Assembly: GCA_965659005.1 (NCBI GenBank)
Contig: CBFHVG010000120.1
Coordinates: forward strand, 1-18,845
DNA: 18,845 nt
Direction: 5' to 3'
Origin: CAYPTY01 sp965659005
GTDB lineage: Bacteria; Bacteroidota; Rhodothermia; Balneolales; Balneolaceae
A program made the position numbers and the translations under genes. A model generated the notes under the pieces. It had not been told where the DNA came from. It ran no database searches and worked only from the letters and a program-made list of their open reading frames with translations. How positions within the stretch are numbered: the first letter of the stretch is position 1; each line of letters opens with the position of its first letter. Positions 6,771 to 14,327 of this stretch are shown piece by piece.

Positions 6771-8456
6771 ATGAAGCTACAAACACGAAAATCTACTTTT
6801 CGTCTGTTTGCCCTTCTTCCCCTGTTCCTCATGAGCCTGAATGTTCAAGCTCAAAGCGATTATACAGGTGAATCTCCGGCTACACGTACTTATGCCATAA
6901 CGAACGCCACTATTGTTCAGGCACCGGGAAAAGTTATGGAAGGCGCAACCATCGTTGTTTCCAATGGTCTTATTACATCCGTTGGTAAAAATGTTAATGC
7001 ACCGGCAAATGCCGAGATGATCGATGGCACAGACATGTATATATATCCTGGTTTTATTGACGGCATGTCTCATACCGGGACCAAACAACCAGAGCCGATG
7101 GATAGACCAAACAATCTGTTCTCTCCTGACCCACCTAATGATTATGCAGGAATAACTCCGGAGAATACGGTGATTTCTCAAGTTCAGGTTGATGAATCAA
7201 GTATATCTAATATGAGAAAAGCGGGTTTCACTATTTCTCATTCTGTTCCGCAGGGAAGAATGCTTCCTGGTTCCGGAGCAATTATCATGCTTAGTGATGC
7301 TGATCATCCAGACGAAATGATTCTGAAGGAAGAAAGCTCCATGTTTACTCAATTTGCCGGCGCTCCAAGAGCTTACCCGGGCAACACGTTGGGCATTATG
7401 GCTAAGTTCAGAAACCTCTATAAAAATGCTGAGCTAGCTAAACAACACGCAGAAATGTATGAAGATAATCCTGCTGGACTTCCGAGACCAAACAGAGACA
7501 GGGTTCTTGAAGCATTTTATCCTGTTGTAAGTAATGAGAGACCTATTTTTTATGATGCTCCAACGGCTCTTGAGGCCAGAAGAGCGATGAGGCTCAAAAA
7601 TGAGTTAGGCTTTACACTCACTATTGGAAACCTGGAACAAGGCTGGGATCTTATTGATGATCTTAAGGCAAGCGGTACAAATGTATTTATGAGTATCGAT
7701 ATCCCTACTGAGCCCAAAGACTCTAAAGACGAAGACAAGTCTGATGAAGTAAAGGCTCTGGAAGAACGCCGCATGGAATTCTACAATAAAAACCTTGGCC
7801 AATATGCTGCCATGGCAGAGGCGGGAGTAAAATTTGGAATTTCATCAATGGGTACCAACGCAAATAAGGTAATGGGAAATATGAGAACCATTATTGAGCA
7901 TGGCCTAAGTGAAAACGACGCTCTTGCTGCGCTCACAATAAATTCAGCACAGCTTCTGGGTATCGCTGATGTAGCCGGAACCCTGGAGGGCGGAAAGCTC
8001 GGAAATATGATTGTAAGCAATGGGCCTCTTTTTGATGAAAAAACTCAGATCAAGTATGTGTTTGTAGACGGAGATAAATACAGCTACGAAATCAAAGAAA
8101 AGAAAGCTGCAGATGAAGGCGGATCAAACGATGTGGCTGATGTAGTCGGCGAATGGTCATACTCTTACCAAGGGCCTCAAGGTGAGGCTAGCGGAAAAAT
8201 CATCGTTAGAGATGAAGGCGGCACGCTCGAAGCCACACTTACAAATGATAGCGGACAGCCGGATGTGGAGCTTAAAAATGTATCCTATGCAAGTAGTACG
8301 CTAAGCTTTGATTATGATTTTGATGCAGGCGGACAGTCAATTAATATCGTTTTTGAAGGCACTGTAAACGGAACAGATCTAGAGGGATTGCTAGATGTCA
8401 CTGCATTCAATGTCACTATTCCTTTAACAGCAATGAAAACCAGCAGCCCTGAATAA
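6771..8456 (+). CDS. Exported amidohydrolase-like protein with degenerate metal site and C-terminal beta domain
   Basis: A 561-residue protein. A Sec signal peptide covers about 1-28 ('LFALLPLFLMSLNVQAQ'). Residues about 40-440 follow the imidazolonepropionase-like amidohydrolase layout, with small N- and C-terminal beta-sandwich pieces ('TNATIVQAPGKVMEGATIVV', 'GTLEGGKLGNMIV') around a TIM barrel. The usual D-x-H-x-H reads D97-G-M99-S-H101, so the first histidine is lost. The later His-containing strands read 'IFYDAPTALEA' and 'TIGNLEQGW', and the final Asp motif reads 'ISSMGTNAN', so the metal centre looks dismantled. Residues 455-561 form an extra all-beta domain starting 'VADVVGEWSYSYQGPQGE', of a type I have seen appended to exported FCB-group hydrolases. 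It is first of three related genes. It may be a pseudoenzyme partner or substrate-binding subunit for the next gene product (inference). Confidence 0.88.
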   Translation: MKLQTRKSTFRLFALLPLFLMSLNVQAQSDYTGESPATRTYAITNATIVQAPGKVMEGATIVVSNGLITSVGKNVNAPANAEMIDGTDMYIYPGFIDGMSHTGTKQPEPMDRPNNLFSPDPPNDYAGITPENTVISQVQVDESSISNMRKAGFTISHSVPQGRMLPGSGAIIMLSDADHPDEMILKEESSMFTQFAGAPRAYPGNTLGIMAKFRNLYKNAELAKQHAEMYEDNPAGLPRPNRDRVLEAFYPVVSNERPIFYDAPTALEARRAMRLKNELGFTLTIGNLEQGWDLIDDLKASGTNVFMSIDIPTEPKDSKDEDKSDEVKALEERRMEFYNKNLGQYAAMAEAGVKFGISSMGTNANKVMGNMRTIIEHGLSENDALAALTINSAQLLGIADVAGTLEGGKLGNMIVSNGPLFDEKTQIKYVFVDGDKYSYEIKEKKAADEGGSNDVADVVGEWSYSYQGPQGEASGKIIVRDEGGTLEATLTNDSGQPDVELKNVSYASSTLSFDYDFDAGGQSINIVFEGTVNGTDLEGLLDVTAFNVTIPLTAMKTSSPE

Positions 8457-8472
8457 GGTGAAAGAATTAATT

Positions 8473-9837
8473 ATGAAAAAGATAAATATGCTCATTGCAC
8501 TTCTTCTTGTCTTCACTGTTTCAGTGAATGCTCAGACTAAGAAAGGCGATGTTTTAATTAAAAACGGAACAGTGCTTACCATTACCGATGGCACCATGGA
8601 AAACACTGATGTGCTGGTTCGAAATGGTAAGATTGATCGAATTGGTAAGAACCTGAAAGCTCCGAACGGAGTTGAGGTTGTAGATGCTACCGGGAAGTTT
8701 GTAATGCCGGGTATTATTGATGCTCATTCGCACATTGCGGGAACATCCATTAACGAAGGAACTTCTCAGGTAACTGCAGAAGTAAGTATGGAAGATGTTG
8801 TTAACCCAACCGATGTTTCTATTTATAGAGCTCTTGCTGGTGGGGTTACATCTATTCATTTGATGCATGGCTCAGCGAACGTGATTGGTGGTCAGAACGA
8901 AACTATGAAGCTTCGTTATGGAACAACTGATCCAGACGACCTTCGTTTTGAAGGCGCTCCAAGAACCATCAAATTCGCACTTGGTGAAAACCCAACACGA
9001 GGCGGCCGCTCAAGAGGCATTCAGCCTCAAACAAGAATGGGTGTTGAGGCAATGCTTCGTAACTCATTTAGTGATGCGCTTGAATACAAGAAGAAGTGGG
9101 ATGCTTACAACGCTGATCGCAGTAAAAGAAAAGTAGCTCCGGATTATAGCCTAAGAATGGAAACACTGGTCGATATCCTGGAAGGTGAAATTCTTGTTCA
9201 CTGCCATTCCTACCGCGCAGACGAGATTTACATGTTGATGCGTGTTTTCGACGATTTCGGAATAGAGAAACTAACATTCCAGCACGCGAATGAAGCTTAC
9301 AAAGTGGCTCCTGAGCTCGCTGCATTTGGCGCAAGCGCATCTGTATTCTCTGACTGGTGGGCATATAAGCTGGAAGTATATTATTCAACAGCTTATAACG
9401 CTGCTATTCTAACAAAGAATGGAGTAAACACTTCTATCAATTCTGATTCTGGCGAACTTATTCGTCACCTTTATCATGAAGCGGCTAAAACTCAGAAGTA
9501 TGGAAACCTAAGTGATAATGAAGCTCTTGCGCTTATCACGCTGAATCCTGCGAAGCAGCTTGGTGTAGATAACAGAGTTGGGTCCATCGAAAAAGGTAAA
9601 GATGCTGATATCGCCATTTTCGAAAACCACCCGCTTTCTGTTTACGCTGTACCTCAAATGACTTTTGTAGACGGTGTTAAGTATTTCGATATCACTGATC
9701 CTGTAACTGACAAGAGATTGTACATCAATCCTGAGTCAAACATCGAAGATGTAGTTCTCTACGAAACAGAAGATCACCACCTATGCATGAAAGATGCTGA
9801 GATGGTTGATTTCTACGAACTCTTCAATAACAAATAA
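8473..9837 (+). CDS. Exported metal-dependent amidohydrolase (intact active site)
   Basis: A 454-residue amidohydrolase-superfamily enzyme. Its start is set at the ATG 8473 because this gives a clean signal peptide 'MKKINMLIALLLVFTVSVNA'; an in-frame GTG at 8458 would add five residues (VKELI) in front of it. The metal residues are all present: D83-A-H85-S-H87, H243/H245 in 'ILVHCHSYRADE', H271 in 'FQHANEAY', and D325 in 'INSDSGELIRHLYHEA'. The segment 'TIKFALGENP' holds a lysine (K167) that may take part in metal binding in relatives. Family enzymes hydrolyse C-N bonds of cyclic amides, imidazolones or Xaa-Pro type peptides; the substrate here cannot be read from sequence. It starts 16 bases after the preceding gene's stop and is followed by the third homologue 11 bases after its own stop, so the three are co-transcribed. 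It acts in the periplasm or outside. Confidence 0.93.
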   Translation: MKKINMLIALLLVFTVSVNAQTKKGDVLIKNGTVLTITDGTMENTDVLVRNGKIDRIGKNLKAPNGVEVVDATGKFVMPGIIDAHSHIAGTSINEGTSQVTAEVSMEDVVNPTDVSIYRALAGGVTSIHLMHGSANVIGGQNETMKLRYGTTDPDDLRFEGAPRTIKFALGENPTRGGRSRGIQPQTRMGVEAMLRNSFSDALEYKKKWDAYNADRSKRKVAPDYSLRMETLVDILEGEILVHCHSYRADEIYMLMRVFDDFGIEKLTFQHANEAYKVAPELAAFGASASVFSDWWAYKLEVYYSTAYNAAILTKNGVNTSINSDSGELIRHLYHEAAKTQKYGNLSDNEALALITLNPAKQLGVDNRVGSIEKGKDADIAIFENHPLSVYAVPQMTFVDGVKYFDITDPVTDKRLYINPESNIEDVVLYETEDHHLCMKDAEMVDFYELFNNK

Positions 9838-9838
9838 T

Positions 9839-9842
9839 AGGA
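9839..9842 (+). promoter_or_regulatory. Ribosome binding site choosing the second ATG of the third amidohydrolase-like gene
   Basis: AGGA at 9839-9842 directly abuts the ATG at 9843 (no spacing) but stands 6 nt before the ATG at 9849, which favours initiation at 9849. Confidence 0.5.
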
Positions 9843-9848
9843 ATGAAC

Positions 9849-11150
9849 ATGAAAACAATTTCTAGAATATTAGTAATGCTGCTGCTCATTCCGACTATTG
9901 CTGTTGCACAGGAGGATGGAGAAAAAGCACGCGGAGGCAAGTTCGCTCTTACCAATGCTAAGATTTATACCGTTACAAATGGTGTAATTGAAAATGGTAC
10001 TGTTGTGATTAACAATGGTATCATTGAAGCGGTTGGAGCTGACGTAGTTATACCAAATGATGCCGAAGTAATCGATTACCAGGGACAGTCTGTTTATCCT
10101 GGAATGATAGACTCTGGGACCCAGCTTGGTCTTCGGGAAATAGGATCTATTGCTGAAGCTCAGGATGTTCGTGAGTTTGGTGATGTGACTCCAAACATGA
10201 AGGCACTTACTGCAGTGAACCCAAATGCTGAAACCATTCCGGTTACCAGAGTAAGCGGGGTGACAACAGCCTTAACAAGTCCAGCGGGCGGTCTATTTCC
10301 TGGCACGGCAGCTACAATTAATCTATTCGGTTACACGCCGGATCAGATGTCAGCCGGATCTGAAGGTGTTGTGATGAACTTCCCTTCTTCAGCGCGCAGC
10401 TGGAGGCAAACAGCTGAGCAGGCAGAGCGAAGAAAAGAAAGAGCTCTCAAGAAACTCAGCGAGACCTGGGAAAAAGCGACTGTATATGCAGAAGTGAGAA
10501 AATCACCTGACGCCAAATACTATCCTGAAATGGATGCCTTAGCAGACGTGATCGATGGCAAAACAATGCTCTATATCGAAGTAAATGCAGCCAAAGATAT
10601 TCAGGCGGCTATAGCTTGGATAAAAGACAACGAACTCGAGAAAGTTGTATTGACAGGCGTAGCTGAAGGCTGGAGAGTTGCAGATGAAATTGCTGAAGCT
10701 GGTTTAGCAGTTATTACCGGACCGGTTCTATCTACCCCAACCAGACAGTCTGATGCTTATGATATGGCTTACAGGAATCCAGGCATCATGCAGAAAGCCG
10801 GTATTAAAGTGGCCATCAGAACAAACGATACAGCCAACTCAAGAAACCTTCCCTATCAGGCAGGCTTCGCAGCAACCTATGGAATGGATAAAGACGAAGC
10901 TCTAAAGGCTATTACCATAAATGCAGCTGAGATCATGGGTGTGGGCGATCAGATCGGTTCTATTGAAGTTGGAAAGAAAGCAAACTTGTTCGTTTCAACA
11001 GGTGATCCTTTCGAGACTTCAACACAAATCATCAATGTATTTATAGATGGTTATCTGGTTCCAATGACTAGCCGCCAAATTGAGCTTTATGAAGAATTCC
11101 TAAATAGAGTACCTGGAGTTCAAAAGAATGAAGTTCAGATTGACGGTTAA
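9849..11150 (+). CDS. Exported amidohydrolase-like protein lacking metal ligands
   Basis: A 433-residue homologue of the two preceding genes, counted from ATG 9849 (an ATG at 9843 adds Met-Asn only). The signal peptide is 'ILVMLLLIPTIAVAQ'. The scaffold is clear: 'LTNAKIYTVTNGVIENGTVV', 'VYPGMIDSG', 'ITINAAEIMGVGDQIGSIEV', 'GKKANLFVSTGDPFE'. The HxH motif reads D88-S-G90-T-Q92, the HCH strand reads 'MLYIEVNAAKD', the next His strand reads 'VVLTGVAEGWRVA', and the final Asp strand reads 'VAIRTNDTANS'. All histidine ligands are therefore missing, more completely than in the first gene. A Lys/Arg/Glu-rich helical stretch at about 190-215 ('AEQAERRKERALKKLSE') is an insertion-like feature. It is probably a non-catalytic partner of the middle enzyme, or it binds ligand without metal (inference). 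A terminator follows the stop. Confidence 0.88.
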   Translation: MKTISRILVMLLLIPTIAVAQEDGEKARGGKFALTNAKIYTVTNGVIENGTVVINNGIIEAVGADVVIPNDAEVIDYQGQSVYPGMIDSGTQLGLREIGSIAEAQDVREFGDVTPNMKALTAVNPNAETIPVTRVSGVTTALTSPAGGLFPGTAATINLFGYTPDQMSAGSEGVVMNFPSSARSWRQTAEQAERRKERALKKLSETWEKATVYAEVRKSPDAKYYPEMDALADVIDGKTMLYIEVNAAKDIQAAIAWIKDNELEKVVLTGVAEGWRVADEIAEAGLAVITGPVLSTPTRQSDAYDMAYRNPGIMQKAGIKVAIRTNDTANSRNLPYQAGFAATYGMDKDEALKAITINAAEIMGVGDQIGSIEVGKKANLFVSTGDPFETSTQIINVFIDGYLVPMTSRQIELYEEFLNRVPGVQKNEVQIDG

Positions 11151-11172
11151 TTAATTGACCAACTAATTTATT

Positions 11173-11201
11173 AAGGCGATCCAATGGGTCGCCTTTTTTT
11201 T
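11173..11201 (+). terminator. Intrinsic terminator closing the amidohydrolase operon
   Basis: AAGGCGATCC (11173-11182) pairs with GGGTCGCCTT (11186-11195), 10 bp with one T-G pair, around a 3-nt AAT loop, followed by a run of eight T (11194-11201). It lies 23 bases after the stop of the third gene and separates it from the oxidoreductase gene. Confidence 0.93.
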
Positions 11202-11267
11202 GCTCCATCAAATATTCACGATTATGATTTACATTAAAAGCTGAAAACTAATTGACGGGATTAGATC

Positions 11268-12377
11268 ATGAAGAGAATCACAAGAAGAGATTTCATCAAG
11301 CAGAGTTCGGCATTAGTTGGCGCTGCTTCTATTGGGTGTCTGGGTTTATTGGATAAAGATGATGGCTCTGCGCCAAGAAAAGAAAAACTGGGCGTGGCCT
11401 TGCTCGGGCTTGGATATTACAGTCGTGACTTACTTGCCCCCGCTCTACAAGAAACCTCTCATTGTGAGCTTAAAGGAATTATCACAGGAACTCCGTCAAA
11501 GATTCCTGTCTGGCAGCAGCAGTATGATATTCCGGATGATAACGTATACAATTACGAGAACATGGAGGATATTGCTGATAATGACGACATCGATATAATT
11601 TACATCGTTACGCCAACCAGCACACATGAAGAGTTTGCCGTAAGAGCTGCAAATGCCGGAAAACATGTGTACTGTGAAAAACCAATGGCGATGACCGTAT
11701 CCGAATGTCAGAACATCATTGATGCTTGTGAAAGAAATGGAGTATTCCTTTCTATAGGTTACAGATTGCAGCACGAGACCAACACCCAAATTATTTCCGG
11801 CTTTGCTGATGAGAAGACTTTTGGTGAAGTGATGAGCGTGACGGCACGTGCCGGATATTATTCTGTACCCAACGATCAAAGTAACTGGAGACAGATAGCG
11901 GCGATGGGTGGTGGCGCTCTTTATGATATGGGCGTTTATCCGATTAATGCCATTCGTTATGCTAGTGGAAAAGAGCCGGTGGCTGTTAAGGGGACCATGC
12001 TGAAGGTAAGACTGGAGCTCTTCCCGGATGTAGATGAAACTACACGATTCGAGATGCAATTTGCTGATGGAACTACGGCACTTGGTGAAACCAGTGTTGG
12101 TGCAAACTATAATCAACTGCTGGCAACGTGTGAGAACGGATCGTTTCAGCTAGAACCCTTCCAGGCTTATAGTGGAGTTCAAGGATCTGCAAGTAATGGA
12201 ATTACATTATCTCCAATGGCCGCAAATCAGCAAGCTGTACAAATGGATAATGATGCAATGGCTATTAAGAACAGCGACGCTCCGCTTGTACCGGGTATCG
12301 AAGGTCTAAGAGACATCGCCATTGTTAATGCGATTATTCAGTCATCCAACACGGGTGGAGATTGGGTTCAGCTCTAG
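11268..12377 (+). CDS. Tat-exported Gfo/Idh/MocA-family oxidoreductase
   Basis: A 369-residue NAD(P)-dependent sugar-type oxidoreductase. The N-terminus carries a twin-arginine signal ('TRRDFIKQSSALVGAAS', R6/R7), so it is folded with its cofactor before export. The Rossmann fold starts at about 41 ('LGVALLGLGYYSRDLLAPAL'), and the family signature E137-K138-P139 lies in 'VYCEKPMAMTV'. The catalytic region has 'IGYRLQHE' and 'GGGALYDMGVYPINAIRY' (D220, Y224), which match the glucose-fructose oxidoreductase subgroup closely. GFOR-like enzymes keep the nucleotide tightly bound and act in the periplasm, so this one may interconvert sugars or sugar derivatives there; the substrate is unknown. Its own short upstream region follows a terminator, so it is likely a single-gene unit. 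Only 69 bases separate it from mnmG, and no terminator was seen there. Confidence 0.92.
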   Translation: MKRITRRDFIKQSSALVGAASIGCLGLLDKDDGSAPRKEKLGVALLGLGYYSRDLLAPALQETSHCELKGIITGTPSKIPVWQQQYDIPDDNVYNYENMEDIADNDDIDIIYIVTPTSTHEEFAVRAANAGKHVYCEKPMAMTVSECQNIIDACERNGVFLSIGYRLQHETNTQIISGFADEKTFGEVMSVTARAGYYSVPNDQSNWRQIAAMGGGALYDMGVYPINAIRYASGKEPVAVKGTMLKVRLELFPDVDETTRFEMQFADGTTALGETSVGANYNQLLATCENGSFQLEPFQAYSGVQGSASNGITLSPMAANQQAVQMDNDAMAIKNSDAPLVPGIEGLRDIAIVNAIIQSSNTGGDWVQL

Positions 12378-12446
12378 GATTGATTTATAAATTATAAGCG
12401 TTCTAACATCCTTAACTAATTACCGAAAATCCTCTTAACTTTAGGG

Positions 12447-14327
12447 ATGTCAATTTTTCCAACCTACGATGTTATTGTTGTCGGCGGAGGTCACGCCGGA
12501 TCTGAAGCAGCAGGCGCCGCAGCACAGCTGGGCGCCAAGACACTGCTCATCACCATGAATATGGATGCCATCGCCAAGATGTCCTGCAACCCGGCTATGG
12601 GTGGAGTTGCTAAAGGGCAGTTAGTGAGAGAGATTGATGCTCTGGGTGGACTATCAGGAATTGTTAGTGATCAGTCTGCAGTTCAGTTTAGGATGCTGAA
12701 CAGATCTAAGGGTCCGGCTATGTGGAGCCCTAGATGCCAAAGCGATCGCATGCTTTATGCAAAGATTATGCGTGAACTGCTGGAGGAGAAAGAGAATTTA
12801 CACTTCCGTCAGGACAATGTGGTAGATATCTTAATAAAAAACAATAAGATAGAAGGCGTAATTACTCAGGCAGGACAAACATTTTATGCTAAATCAATAG
12901 TCTTGACCTCCGGGACCTTTCTAAATGGTGTAATTCACATCGGCGAGGAGCAACATGGCGGCGGTCGTTCTGGTGAACGAGCTTCAGTGGGTATTTCTGC
13001 AGCGCTTGAACAAGCAGGATTTGAAGTAGGGAGACTAAAGACAGGCACGCCTCCAAGAATTGATGGAAGATCCATTGACTATTCAAAACTGGAAATTCAA
13101 TATGGCGATAGTGACGCCTCTCCTTTCTCCTTCATGACGGATTCTATTCCGGAGGAAAAGGATCAGCTAACTTGCTGGATAGGTTATACCAACGAGGCAG
13201 TACACGATGAGCTGCGCAAAGGCTTTGACAGAAGCCCAATGTTTAATGGAAGAATTAAGTCCATTGGTCCACGATACTGTCCAAGTATAGAGGATAAAAT
13301 CAATCGATTTGCAGATAGGGACAGGCATCAACTATTCCTGGAGCCGGAAGGCTGGAATACCAACGAAATGTATTTGAATGGTTTTTCAACTTCACTTCCA
13401 GAAGAGGTTCAGCATGAAGCCCTAAGAACAATTCCGGGTTTTGAAAATGCAGTTATGATGAGGCCTGGATATGCCATCGAATATGATTACTTCCCTCCAT
13501 ATCAGATTAAAAGAAACCTTGAGACAAAACTGGTTAATGGACTATTCTTCGCCGGACAAATCAACGGTACAACAGGTTATGAGGAAGCAGCTTGTCAGGG
13601 ATTAATGGCTGGTATCAATGCTGCTCTATCTGTAGATGGAAAACAGCCTTTCGTTCTCCAAAGATCTGAAGCATACATTGGTGTGCTCATCGATGACCTT
13701 ATCAATAAAGGTACTGAAGAGCCTTATCGCATGTTTACTTCAAGAGCAGAACATAGAATTTTACTCAGACAGGATAATGCAGATCTCAGACTAACGGAAC
13801 TGGGACATAAAATTGGATTGGCTTCTCAGGAGCGATACGAAAGGTTTAAAGTAAAAAAGGAAGCGGTAGACAAGCTTTCTGATCTCTTTGCTACCTACAC
13901 CAGTAGGCCAGAGACTATGGACCCAATGCTTGAAAAGCTGGGTACAAGTAAGTTATCGCAGCCCGTAAAAGCCAAAACGGTTCTCCTGAGGCCAGAAATT
14001 GGCATCCATGATATGCTTGAACATGACTCTGAGCTAAAGCGATTAACAGATAAAATCACTTCAGATCGGTATGTGCTGGAACAAATTGAGATTCAAATAA
14101 AGTATGCCGGATACATAGAGAAAGAGTTCAATTTAGTTGAAGAAATCTCTAAACAAGAGAATATGGCTATCCCTGAAAAGATCGATTACGAGAAGATCAA
14201 AAGCCTTTCAACTGAAGGAAAGGTGAAGATGTCGAAGATCAAACCAGAGACCATTGGCCAGGCTTCTCGTATTAGCGGTGTATCTGCCAGTGATATTTCA
14301 GTGCTTATGATCTATTTGAAAAGCTGA
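12447..14327 (+). CDS. mnmG: tRNA uridine-34 modification enzyme MnmG (GidA)
   Basis: A 626-residue FAD protein of standard length. With MnmE it installs the carboxymethylaminomethyl group on U34 of certain tRNAs. Visible motifs are the FAD-binding 'VVGGGHAGSEAA' (11-22), 'KMSCNPAMGGVAKGQ' with C47, 'GRLKTGTPPRIDGRSIDYS', 'RPGYAIEYDYFPP', the second FAD segment 'FFAGQINGTTGYEEAACQG', and 'RMFTSRAEHRILLRQDNAD'. The C-terminal helical domain ('IPEKIDYEKIKSLS', 'ARISGVSASDISVLMIYLK'-like end) contacts MnmE and tRNA. The ATG follows an AGGG with no spacing, which cannot serve as a proper ribosome site; no better start exists, and the first residues lead straight into the FAD motif. The stop overlaps rsmG by one base (TGATG), giving translational coupling in the classic gidA-gidB pair. 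Confidence 0.98.
   Translation: MSIFPTYDVIVVGGGHAGSEAAGAAAQLGAKTLLITMNMDAIAKMSCNPAMGGVAKGQLVREIDALGGLSGIVSDQSAVQFRMLNRSKGPAMWSPRCQSDRMLYAKIMRELLEEKENLHFRQDNVVDILIKNNKIEGVITQAGQTFYAKSIVLTSGTFLNGVIHIGEEQHGGGRSGERASVGISAALEQAGFEVGRLKTGTPPRIDGRSIDYSKLEIQYGDSDASPFSFMTDSIPEEKDQLTCWIGYTNEAVHDELRKGFDRSPMFNGRIKSIGPRYCPSIEDKINRFADRDRHQLFLEPEGWNTNEMYLNGFSTSLPEEVQHEALRTIPGFENAVMMRPGYAIEYDYFPPYQIKRNLETKLVNGLFFAGQINGTTGYEEAACQGLMAGINAALSVDGKQPFVLQRSEAYIGVLIDDLINKGTEEPYRMFTSRAEHRILLRQDNADLRLTELGHKIGLASQERYERFKVKKEAVDKLSDLFATYTSRPETMDPMLEKLGTSKLSQPVKAKTVLLRPEIGIHDMLEHDSELKRLTDKITSDRYVLEQIEIQIKYAGYIEKEFNLVEEISKQENMAIPEKIDYEKIKSLSTEGKVKMSKIKPETIGQASRISGVSASDISVLMIYLKS

Noticed and set aside
8458..8472. GTG at 8458 as start of the middle amidohydrolase
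   Set aside because: It would put V-K-E-L-I before an otherwise standard signal peptide, and the ATG at 8473 gives the expected N-terminus.
6733..11256. Repeated ATTGACGG word at 6733, about 11141 and 11251
   Set aside because: One copy is the coding end of the third amidohydrolase-like gene (I-D-G-stop), spacings to the starts differ, and an 8-mer recurring three times in this length can be chance.
11496..12116. Long minus-strand frame of about 206 codons inside the oxidoreductase gene
   Set aside because: It lies antisense to a clearly conserved Gfo/Idh/MocA gene, shows no recognisable motif or ribosome site, and looks like a codon-bias shadow.
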